Part shown: positions 25,226 through 32,232 of the stretch, one piece after another
How positions within the stretch are numbered: position 1 is the first letter of the stretch
Layout of the letters: each line of letters starts with the position of its first letter
Source: Bacillus sp. E(2018)
GTDB taxonomy: Bacteria > Bacillota > Bacilli > Bacillales > Fictibacillaceae
Assembly: GCF_005503015.1 (NCBI RefSeq)
Contig: NZ_SCOL01000004.1
Location: forward strand, 146,014 to 210,013
Length of the DNA: 64,000 nt
Direction: 5' to 3'
Program-made: the position numbers and the translations under genes
The notes under the pieces: generated by a model
Told to the model about the DNA's origin: nothing
Databases searched by the model: none
Seen by the model: the letters and a program-made list of their open reading frames with translations, nothing else

Positions 25226-25263
25226 AAAAAGCATTCCTGTCATGGGCGGGAATGCTTTTTTTG
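25226..25263 (+). terminator. Rho-independent terminator
   Basis: AAAAAGCATTCC, a loop, GGGAATGCTTTTTTT. It is 400 bases beyond the UMP kinase stop and just before the germination operon; it may be the UMP kinase terminator displaced by the repeat. Confidence 0.85.
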
Positions 25264-25292
25264 TATATTTCCACTCACCTCATCTCATATTA
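25262..25292 (+). promoter_or_regulatory. Sigma-G promoter of the gerA-type operon
   Basis: TGTATA (25262-25267), 18 bp spacer, CATATTA (25286-25292). Both boxes fit the sigma-G consensus TGHATA-N18-CATHHTA at every position. It overlaps the terminator T tract. Forespore expression is the known mode for gerA-type operons. Confidence 0.72.
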
Positions 25293-25319
25293 AGAAGTAG
25301 AAAAGAGGTGTGAGTTGTC

Positions 25320-26843
25320 ATGATGAAATGGTTAAAAAAGAAGTCTAAAGAGCAGAGTCATACGATTGATCTATCGGGTAATACGTATAGCGATATTAGA
25401 GAGCTTGTGGATAATGCGAAGGAGTCTGCTGATTTTATCCATTATCCTCAAAAGACGGTTCATCATAATATTTATATTTCTTATTATAAAGCGATGATTG
25501 ATGGCGAACTGCTTCATCGAGATTTACTTCCATATTTAATACATAGCAAAGATTTTAGAAACATTAAAGACTTAAAAGATATAATACCGATTGAGAGTGT
25601 TACGATCACAAATGATATAAAAGAGATACAAAATAAGCTGTTACGCGGTTTTATCGTGGTTCAACTGGGGGAATACGACGAAGAATGCGCGGTCATTCGG
25701 GCAGAAAACTTTGCTACGAACCGGCCGGTATCTGTTTCTGAAATCGAATTTTCCGTAATTGGACCAAAAGAAGCTTTTATTGAGAACTTAGACAGCAATC
25801 TGTACTTGATCCGAAGAAGATTGCCTGTTCCTGAACTTCGCTTTAAAGAAGTAGTACTAGGCAAATTTTCTAAGACACGTGTTATTATCGCTTATTTAGA
25901 AGGAGTGGCTGAGAAAGAGAACCTGAACACTGTCATGCAGCGAATAAAGGATATTGAGCTAGAAGTCATTCCCGACAGTTCCTATTTAGAGCAGATCATA
26001 TCCGATAATACGAAGTCAGTGTTTCCACAGCTCATCACAACTGAACGACCAGACAGGGTTGTAGCTATGTTGAACTATGGTCAAATTGCGATTCTCTCAG
26101 AAGGTTCGCCCCAAGCTCTCCTAGGTCCAACAGGGATTTCGGAATATTTTGCATCACCTGAAGATTACTATCTATCGTGGCTTTTAGGATCATTGTTCCG
26201 ATTCATCCGCTTTATTTCAGTAATCTTTTCAACCTTTGCAACACCACTTTATGTAGCCGTATTAACTTACCACTATCAGATGATACCTAAAGATCTATTA
26301 GCACCTTTAATCTCTTCACGCGTGAACATTCCGTTTCCACCGATATTAGAAGTTTTATTTTTAGAATTAACCATCGAACTACTAAGAGAAGCAGGAGCCC
26401 GTCTTCCTACGAAAGTTGGTCAAACACTCGGGATTGTAGGAGGAATCGTAATCGGGCAGGCGTCTGTTGAAGCGGGATTAACAAGTAATATTCTTTTGAT
26501 CATCGTTTCACTATCTGCACTAGCCTCGTTTACGACGCCGATCTATAAAATGGCGAATACCATTCGAATCCTTCGTTTTCCATTTATCTTTTTTGCGGCA
26601 CTTTGGGGTGGTGTGGGTATTGTATTGGCAATGTCGTTTATTCTAGTCCATCTATTGCGTCTAGAATCATTGGGCAGACCATATTTACAGCCGATCTATC
26701 CGCCTCGTTTGTTAGACATGACAGATACGATTTTTCGACTGCCATATAACAGACTATTGAAGCGTCCGATCTCTTTGGGGACGAATCTGCCATCTAAAGA
26801 TAAAGTGAAAGAAATGAGAAAGAAAAAGGACATCGACGAATGA
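25320..26843 (+). CDS. GerA-family germinant receptor A subunit
   Basis: A 507-residue membrane protein of the GerA/GerKA family. The long N-terminal hydrophilic domain (residues ~1-285) includes NKLLRGFIVVQL, IRRRLPVPELRFKEVVLGKFSKTRV and YLEQIISDNTKSVFPQ, all family features, followed by ~5 transmembrane segments from FASPEDYYLSWLLGSLFRFIRF onward. These proteins sit in the spore inner membrane and respond to amino acids or sugars with B and C subunits. Start MMK at 25320 (second Met 25323 also possible). A sigma-G promoter precedes it and the C subunit gene overlaps its end. The B subunit gene is not present here. Confidence 0.92.
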   Translation: MMKWLKKKSKEQSHTIDLSGNTYSDIRELVDNAKESADFIHYPQKTVHHNIYISYYKAMIDGELLHRDLLPYLIHSKDFRNIKDLKDIIPIESVTITNDIKEIQNKLLRGFIVVQLGEYDEECAVIRAENFATNRPVSVSEIEFSVIGPKEAFIENLDSNLYLIRRRLPVPELRFKEVVLGKFSKTRVIIAYLEGVAEKENLNTVMQRIKDIELEVIPDSSYLEQIISDNTKSVFPQLITTERPDRVVAMLNYGQIAILSEGSPQALLGPTGISEYFASPEDYYLSWLLGSLFRFIRFISVIFSTFATPLYVAVLTYHYQMIPKDLLAPLISSRVNIPFPPILEVLFLELTIELLREAGARLPTKVGQTLGIVGGIVIGQASVEAGLTSNILLIIVSLSALASFTTPIYKMANTIRILRFPFIFFAALWGGVGIVLAMSFILVHLLRLESLGRPYLQPIYPPRLLDMTDTIFRLPYNRLLKRPISLGTNLPSKDKVKEMRKKKDIDE

Positions 26844-27928
26844 AAAAAAATTATAGAGTATGTATTCTTTTTCTCATCTTTACTCTTGCAGGATGTGTAC
26901 CGAAAGAAATCATAGATGAAGTCCAGCTCATACATGCCATAGGTTTTGATAAAAAACCAGATGAAAGCATTCAAGGGACCATTACCTATCCCGTGTTTAA
27001 TATGGATGGAAATGTTCGAGTCGAAACTTTATCAGCAGTATCTCACACGAGTCGATTTATTCGGTCTAAGCTTAATACTCAATCCCCTAAGACACTGACG
27101 ACCGGTCAGCTACGTGTGGTATTGTTCAATGATCGATTTGCTGAAAAAGGGATTCTAGAGATCGTCAATTCCCTTTACAGAGATCCTAACGTAGGAAATC
27201 GTCTTTTTTTGACTGTTGTAGATGGCAATACGAATGAACTGTTAACAAAAAAGTATACCGCTTCTGCTCTGCCATCTATGTATTTAGCTGATCTACTCGA
27301 TCAAAATATCAAGAGTGAGAATCTACCAAAAACAAATCTGCATGTTTTTCTTTATAGCTATTATGGAGAAGGTATGGACCCTTTCTTACCGATCGTAAAA
27401 ACGCATAAAAAATCAATCCAGCTTGAAGGGATTGCTCTTTTCAAAAGAGATAAATATGTAGGTAAGCTAAATCACCGACAATCTTTTGCTTTTAAAGTTC
27501 TTCTCGACGGTTCGAGATCAGGAAATTATGAAGTGGAGATCAAAAAAGAAAAAAGGAAGGGCCATGCTGTTATTCGTAACATTAAAGGCACGACAACCTA
27601 TGATATAAAAAAAGTAAACGGAGTCCCTCAATTTAATGTAAAGATGAAGATTTTTGGTGAAATTCATGAGTATCCGCATTGGTTGAATCTGGAGCAGGCA
27701 AATAACATCGCTCTTATCAAAAAAACGTTAAAGAGGCAATTACAAGATGAAGCACAAGGGATTGTGAAGAAGTTTCAAAAATTAGAAGTAGATCCTTTAG
27801 GATTTGGGGATCAAGTAAGAAGACGAGAAAAAGGTTGGGACTATAAAGTATTTCAAAAAAAATATCCTTCTATGAAGATTAACGTGACAACGGAAATAGA
27901 TATTGTAGAAACAGGGGTAATTGAATAG
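26840..27928 (+). CDS. Ger(x)C family germination lipoprotein
   Basis: A 362-residue lipoprotein with signal ending in lipobox LAGC (Cys ~17) and the GerC pattern: EVQLIHAIGFDKKP, TLTTGQLRVVLFNDRFAEKGI, SMYLADLLDQNIKSENLPKTNL, ending with the three-domain C-terminal part. It overlaps the A subunit stop by four bases (ATGA). Ger C subunits are anchored on the outer face of the inner spore membrane and are needed for receptor function. A terminator follows directly, so the operon has only A and C; the B permease must come from elsewhere or is not needed. Confidence 0.92.
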   Translation: MKKNYRVCILFLIFTLAGCVPKEIIDEVQLIHAIGFDKKPDESIQGTITYPVFNMDGNVRVETLSAVSHTSRFIRSKLNTQSPKTLTTGQLRVVLFNDRFAEKGILEIVNSLYRDPNVGNRLFLTVVDGNTNELLTKKYTASALPSMYLADLLDQNIKSENLPKTNLHVFLYSYYGEGMDPFLPIVKTHKKSIQLEGIALFKRDKYVGKLNHRQSFAFKVLLDGSRSGNYEVEIKKEKRKGHAVIRNIKGTTTYDIKKVNGVPQFNVKMKIFGEIHEYPHWLNLEQANNIALIKKTLKRQLQDEAQGIVKKFQKLEVDPLGFGDQVRRREKGWDYKVFQKKYPSMKINVTTEIDIVETGVIE

Positions 27929-27933
27929 AGAGT

Positions 27934-27970
27934 TAACAGCTTTCCTTGTTTTTTAGGAAGCTGTTTTTTT
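27934..27970 (+). terminator. Terminator of the ger operon
   Basis: AACAGCTTTCC, loop, GGAAGCTGTT and T7. Confidence 0.9.
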
Positions 27971-28065
27971 GTATTCTCATTTCTGCGGACAAAAAAAGAA
28001 AACCATCGCGAATGTTTATATGGTTAATCCTTTATAGGGCTAACGATTTAAAGGGGGCAATTGAT

Positions 28066-28959
28066 TTGCAGACAACAGATGAGAAAATTAAAATACGTAA
28101 TCATTGGTTTAAAATTATTTTAATCAGTCTACTATCACTGGTTTTCATGTACAAATTGGTGATTACAGAATTTACATTTCATTTTTCAGACTTACTTGCA
28201 TTTCTTGTAGCAGTTTTTGCAATCGGAATTTGCAGTATGTTTTATGTGAAAGTAAATGAAGCACTTATGGCTTTTGTTTCGGCTGGAAAATCGGTCATAC
28301 CGATAACTAACAAAAATAAGCTAGAGCCAGAACCGCAAGAACAGCGAGTTGAAGAAGTTTACATACAAGAAGATGAGACCGCATTAACGGAATCTGAAGA
28401 AGAAGAGCTTGTACGTGAATTGTTATCTCAAGAAGAACAAATAAAACGTATGAAACAAGTTCAGAATGAAGTGAAAAATCGTTTAGTCACGGAAGATCTT
28501 CATGAAGAAGATAAAAAAGATTACATAGACTATTTGCTGCAGAAAGAAAAAGAAATCATGTTAGCAAAACAAGAGATTATACGGATTACAACAATGCTAG
28601 AACCTTTGGAAGAACAAGAGCAAGAAGAGATAGAAGATGAGTTTGAACAAGAATTTGTTGAAGAAGAATACATAGATGAAGAGTCTGCCCAGACTGGAAA
28701 TGCGAAAGATATCGTGCAGTTATTAGGGAAAGAGTTCGTATTAAATGCGAGCTTAGAGCAATTCAATCACAAGATGAGAGAAATTCAGCACTCTATTACG
28801 ATTGAAACAGCTAATGAACTAAAAGAGCAGGGACTCATTGACCCATATTTCAACGTTACTCGTAAAGGATTGAAAGAGTTTAGACGTGCTGCGAGGAAAT
28901 TCAGCTATGGTGATGGAGTAAAATTCCTATCCAAAGTTGTGCAACGAGGAAACCGATAA
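28066..28959 (+). CDS. Membrane-anchored acidic coiled-coil protein, unknown
   Basis: A 297-residue protein. The TTG start at 28066 has AAGGGGG eight bases upstream; the frame extends further left without a ribosome site. Two transmembrane helices lie near residues 15-35 and 42-70, then ~150 residues of very acidic coiled coil (EEEELVRELLSQEEQIKRM; EEQEQEEIEDEFEQEF), then a basic C-terminal domain of ~85 residues (TRKGLKEFRRAARKFSYGDG). I do not recognise it. It has its own terminator, so it stands alone; its place between germination genes and copD does not tell its job. Confidence 0.7.
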   Translation: MQTTDEKIKIRNHWFKIILISLLSLVFMYKLVITEFTFHFSDLLAFLVAVFAIGICSMFYVKVNEALMAFVSAGKSVIPITNKNKLEPEPQEQRVEEVYIQEDETALTESEEEELVRELLSQEEQIKRMKQVQNEVKNRLVTEDLHEEDKKDYIDYLLQKEKEIMLAKQEIIRITTMLEPLEEQEQEEIEDEFEQEFVEEEYIDEESAQTGNAKDIVQLLGKEFVLNASLEQFNHKMREIQHSITIETANELKEQGLIDPYFNVTRKGLKEFRRAARKFSYGDGVKFLSKVVQRGNR

Positions 28960-28968
28960 TTTTATGAG

Positions 28969-29013
28969 AAAGCTAATAGAGGCGAGAAAGACGCTGTTCT
29001 GTTAGCTTTTTTA
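28969..29013 (+). terminator. Terminator after the coiled-coil protein gene
   Basis: AAAGCTAATAGA pairs with TCTGTTAGCTTT (one G-T pair) over a ~19-base loop, then T-rich sequence. Confidence 0.7.
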
Positions 29014-29045
29014 ATAAGATTTCGTTTTATTGTCATTCTTAATTT

Positions 29046-29073
29046 TTGTTACTTTCCGAATCCCTGATACAAT
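29046..29073 (+). promoter_or_regulatory. Candidate sigma-A promoter of copD
   Basis: TTGTTA (29046-29051), 16 bp spacer, TACAAT (29068-29073), 31 bp before the copD start. Confidence 0.5.
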
Positions 29074-29104
29074 AAGCATAGATTGTTAAGAAGGAGCTTA
29101 TTTC

Positions 29105-30190
29105 ATGTTTATTGTCGCTAAAGCCATGTTATATATGTGTTTTGCCTTACTAATGGGTTCGTTTATCTTATATTCAGTTCCACGAGAAAGTCGTATGGAA
29201 ATTTTCATATCAAAAAAACTCATCTTATTTTTAATAGCATTCACACCCCTGTTTGGGATAGGGGAGCTTGTTAGACTGACGATGCATCTTGGAGAAGACT
29301 TCGGATATTGGATGACGTTTCAAAACATCGTTTTTAGTTTTGAAGTAGGAAAAGGGTGGTTATTCTTAACCGGAATTTCAGTTCTATTGTTCTTTTTGGT
29401 TTTATTTAATGATATTAAAGAAGATCGGTTCTTTGCAGGATTAGCCGTCTTTTTGACGGCGGGCATGGGAATTTCTGTTGGTTATGCGAGTCATGCAGCA
29501 AGTCTAGAATCATTAGGCTTTTTAGCACACTCTCTGCATTTTATAGCGGTAATCACATGGTCAGGCGTGCTTCTCGTAAGTGGTTATTTCAGCAAAGGGA
29601 AGGGACCAAGCCTTTCGTTCTATAAATGGTTCACGCCATTAGCCATTGGCTGTTTAGCAACCGTGATCGGTGCTGGATTATGGTTGATGAATTATATTGT
29701 TCCTGAATATGTGAACAGTTACTTGTTGGACTATGGCCAAGCACTGTTGATTAAACATGTACTATTATTTATCATTATCATTTATAGCCTTATCAACGGA
29801 ATATGGCTAAAGAAGAGATTGAAGGAAGGTACGACTGGATTAGCGCTTAACAAATGGATTAAAGCAGAAGGGATTTTCTTATTTCTTGCTTTTGTAACAA
29901 CAGCGTTGATGACTCAGCAAACACCACCTCATGATGTAGCGGATACGTTAAAGATGGAAGAGCCTTCTAGACTGTTTACTATTTTTTCTGGTATCGTTCC
30001 TGGTGAAAACCCGATGTTGTCCTTTAACTTCTCAATGATGAGTCTTGTTTGGCTTATAGGTGCGATTGTACTTGTCTTTTCTGTTTTTGCCACAATCAAA
30101 CAAAACAAAAGTTCGATACTTGCAATAGTCGCTTCTCTTCTAGCAGCAAGCGCTATTTATTTAGCCATCATGTCTTCTGTATCACTTTAA
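29105..30190 (+). CDS. CopD family membrane protein
   Basis: A 361-residue protein with about nine hydrophobic segments. The CopD-type core is visible: GYASHAASLESLGFLAHSLHFIAVITWSGVLL with its histidines and Trp, and QALLIKHVLLFIIIIYSLING. CopD domains are linked to copper uptake across the membrane; in B. subtilis YcnJ fuses CopD to a CopC domain, which is absent here. ATG 29105 with AAGGAG upstream. A small YusU-like gene follows after 23 bases, perhaps in the same transcript. Confidence 0.8.
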   Translation: MFIVAKAMLYMCFALLMGSFILYSVPRESRMEIFISKKLILFLIAFTPLFGIGELVRLTMHLGEDFGYWMTFQNIVFSFEVGKGWLFLTGISVLLFFLVLFNDIKEDRFFAGLAVFLTAGMGISVGYASHAASLESLGFLAHSLHFIAVITWSGVLLVSGYFSKGKGPSLSFYKWFTPLAIGCLATVIGAGLWLMNYIVPEYVNSYLLDYGQALLIKHVLLFIIIIYSLINGIWLKKRLKEGTTGLALNKWIKAEGIFLFLAFVTTALMTQQTPPHDVADTLKMEEPSRLFTIFSGIVPGENPMLSFNFSMMSLVWLIGAIVLVFSVFATIKQNKSSILAIVASLLAASAIYLAIMSSVSL

Positions 30191-30213
30191 AATAATCTAG
30201 GGGGTATTTAACC

Positions 30214-30462
30214 GTGGATGATCAACTAAAACTACAGCTAGATGGTTTGATTGAAAAATATGCTGAACTTCTTCTAGGAAGTTCAGATCCAGATTATATA
30301 GAGATGGTAAAAACATATGCTCTTTATTCGTTCATCGCTAAGAGTATGCCACCTTTAGTAAAGCATTGGAACGATGAGTACCCAGATGCTAAGCAAGCCA
30401 TGAAAAACCTTGTTCACGAGATAAAAGAATTGAATGAAAAGCACCGAAACGAACAGAAATAA
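30214..30462 (+). CDS. yusU: YusU-like DUF2573 small protein
   Basis: An 82-residue soluble protein, mostly helical and acidic (MDDQLKLQLDGLIEKYAELLLG... HEIKELNEKHRNEQK). It fits DUF2573/YusU of Bacillus, whose function is unknown. The GTG at 30214 is preceded by AGGGGG. Its position at the edge of the yus-type gene block (fadM, fadNAE, yusI, gcvH) supports the identification. A terminator follows at 30478. Confidence 0.75.
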   Translation: MDDQLKLQLDGLIEKYAELLLGSSDPDYIEMVKTYALYSFIAKSMPPLVKHWNDEYPDAKQAMKNLVHEIKELNEKHRNEQK

Positions 30463-30477
30463 ATAAGATAGAACATG

Positions 30478-30506
30478 AGGCAGTCATATAGACTGTCTTT
30501 TTTTAT
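30478..30506 (+). terminator. Terminator after yusU
   Basis: GGCAGTC, loop ATATA, GACTGTC with T7. Confidence 0.8.
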
Positions 30507-30534
30507 TATAGGCTTTTCCTTTTCTGCTGCTATC

Positions 30535-30653
30535 GGTGATAGGAAGGTGATTACAGGTGGTGAGAAGACAGTTTCAGGTGAAACGAGACGTGTTAGCGGT
30601 GAAACTCGCTCTTGTATCGGTGAAACTCAATCATTTATAGGCGAACGTGTAAG
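30535..30653 (+). repeat. 21-bp period array, core GGTGAAAC
   Basis: GGTGA-type cores start at 30535, 30556, 30577, 30598, 30619 and 30640, every step exactly 21 bases. The cores read GGTGATAG, GGTGGTGA, GGTGAAAC, GGTGAAAC, GGTGAAAC, GGCGAACG; the 13 bases between vary. It starts 28 bp after the yusU terminator. A frame through it would encode a GETxxxx repeat, but it lacks a ribosome site and I treat it as non-coding. Confidence 0.82.
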
Positions 30654-30748
30654 AATTATAAAAACGCGTACCGTAAACTTCATTATATGACTAGTAGTAA
30701 ACATCCATATTTACTTTTAACATGAAAAATATTTTTAATATTGCAAAA

Positions 30749-30779
30749 TCGACAATATTCGCAAAAAAAATGATATATT
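30749..30779 (+). promoter_or_regulatory. Candidate promoter of fadM
   Basis: TGATATATT gives an extended -10 (TATATT 30774-30779); TCGACA lies 19 bp upstream. It overlaps an imperfect palindrome from TTGCAAAAT to ATATTCGCAA (30741-30763) that could be an operator. Confidence 0.4.
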
Positions 30780-30852
30780 TAAAGCGGTTACATCATAGAA
30801 AGAATTTAACCAATCTTATTTTATATTTTAAGGGTATTAGGGGGTAATTGGA

Positions 30853-31770
30853 TTGGAACAACTTATGCGCAATTTTTTCTTATTTCTTGCTAAAAATAAA
30901 TCGTTAACCAACCTTGCTAAAAGATACGGTCTACGTTTCGGAGCGGGGCGTTTTGTGGCAGGTGCAACACTTGATAGCTCAATCTCTGCTATTAAACGTT
31001 TGAACGAAAAGGGTATGCCCGTTACGATCGATCATCTTGGTGAATTTGTTGATAACGAACGCGAAGCTGCAGAAATGACTCAGCATTGTATAGATGCCAT
31101 TAAAGCGATCAGTAAAGAAAAGCTGGATTCACAGCTATCTCTAAAAATGACATCAATGGGACTAGATATCAGCGAGGAACTTGTGTTGAGCAACATGAGA
31201 AAGATTATGGATGCAGCAACCAAACACAATGTTTTCATTACGATTGATATGGAAGACTATTCTCGTTGTGAAAAAACATTAGAAATCTTCAAGATGCTAA
31301 AGAGTGAGTATGATAACATTTCAACTGTTATCCAAGCTTATTTGTATCGTTCACTAGAAGATGTTCAAACGTTAGATGAATATCATCCGAACTTGCGATT
31401 AGTAAAAGGTGCTTACAAAGAACCGCAAACTGTTGCATATCCGGAAAAGAGCGATGTAGATAATAACTTTAAAAAACTGATCGAAACGCATCTTCTGAAC
31501 GGAAATTATACCGCGATCGCAACACACGATGATGAGATCATCCAATATACAAAAGATTTGGTTGAAAAACACAATATTCCATTCGATCAATTCGAGTTTC
31601 AAATGTTGTACGGAATTCGTGTAGAACGCCAAGACCAACTGATGCAAGAAGGATATAAGATGCGAATCTATGTACCGTACGGAAACGACTGGTATGGTTA
31701 CTTTATGAGACGCCTTGCAGAACGTCCAGCAAATGTAGTATTCGTATTAAAAGGTGTGTTTGGGAAATAA
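30853..31770 (+). CDS. fadM: Proline dehydrogenase, FadM/PutM type
   Basis: A 305-residue flavoenzyme oxidising proline to pyrroline-5-carboxylate. The family signatures are all there: TIDMEDYSR, NLRLVKGAYKEP, YTAIATHDDEII, FEFQMLYGIR and VPYGNDWYGYFMRRLAERPAN (FAD and proline binding). TTG start at 30853 with AGGGGG upstream. In B. subtilis the homologue (yusM, also fadM) lies next to fadN as here. It has its own terminator, so it is a separate unit from fadNAE. No pyrroline carboxylate dehydrogenase gene is adjacent. Confidence 0.92.
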   Translation: MEQLMRNFFLFLAKNKSLTNLAKRYGLRFGAGRFVAGATLDSSISAIKRLNEKGMPVTIDHLGEFVDNEREAAEMTQHCIDAIKAISKEKLDSQLSLKMTSMGLDISEELVLSNMRKIMDAATKHNVFITIDMEDYSRCEKTLEIFKMLKSEYDNISTVIQAYLYRSLEDVQTLDEYHPNLRLVKGAYKEPQTVAYPEKSDVDNNFKKLIETHLLNGNYTAIATHDDEIIQYTKDLVEKHNIPFDQFEFQMLYGIRVERQDQLMQEGYKMRIYVPYGNDWYGYFMRRLAERPANVVFVLKGVFGK

Positions 31771-31782
31771 AGAGTAGTAAGC

Positions 31783-31825
31783 AAGAGGAGTCTGTCTTAT
31801 ACACAGACTCCTCTTATTTTATTCT
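31783..31825 (+). terminator. Terminator of fadM
   Basis: AAGAGGAGTCTGT and ACAGACTCCTCTT around a CTTATAC loop, with a T-rich tail. Confidence 0.9.
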
Positions 31826-31826
31826 T

Positions 31827-32035
31827 GCTGTTTTCTAAGGACTGTTGCTTCTAATCTTTTTCTTCTTTGTCTGTTAATTGGAGTGGAGATGCGAGACTCT
31901 CGGCTAGGACGAGTGAGCAAGTGAGACACTTACCCGCGCGAAGTGCGAAGTGGCTAACTGCTCACCCCGCGGAAAGCGAGCATCTATAACGGAAAATCAA
32001 CTACTTTCAAAAGCAACAATGAAAACGAAAACAGC
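31827..32035 (+). repeat. Dispersed ~210 bp element, copy D
   Basis: This copy shows the outer ends best: GCTGTTTTC and CTGTTGCTT on the left pair with AAGCAACAATG and GAAAACAGC on the right. The core 31873-32001 runs from GTTAATTGGAGTGG to ACGGAAAATCAAC. It begins two bases after the fadM terminator. Confidence 0.82.
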
Positions 32036-32130
32036 TTTATTCAAAGACTTCAAATCCACTAGAGAATCTATAGGCAACCTTTCTGCATAGTATAGAAATA
32101 AAAGTTTAAAAAAGAAAAAAACCTCAACTA

Positions 32131-32159
32131 TTGCTAAAATTCAGAATATATTTTATATT
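32131..32159 (+). promoter_or_regulatory. Sigma-A promoter of fadNAE
   Basis: TTGCTA (32131-32136), 17 bp, TATATT (32154-32159), with the FadR operator just downstream. Confidence 0.6.
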
Positions 32160-32195
32160 GGATATAGGGTAACGAATTTTTTTATGGACAAAAAA

Positions 32196-32213
32196 TGAAT
32201 GAGTATTCATTCA
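32196..32213 (+). promoter_or_regulatory. FadR operator upstream of fadN
   Basis: TGAATGAGTATTCATTCA is an 18 bp palindrome (one central asymmetry) equal to the B. subtilis FadR consensus TGAATGANTANTCATTCA. It lies between promoter and ribosome site, so bound FadR would block transcription; long-chain acyl-CoA releases it. It is the only such site I found in the window. Confidence 0.88.
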
Positions 32214-32232
32214 ATAAAGGAGGAAGACCATC

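Noticed and set aside
30475..30690. A 71-codon frame across the GGTGAAAC array
   Set aside because: No ribosome site, it starts inside the yusU terminator, and its GETxxxx repeat follows from the 21-base period; treated as non-coding.
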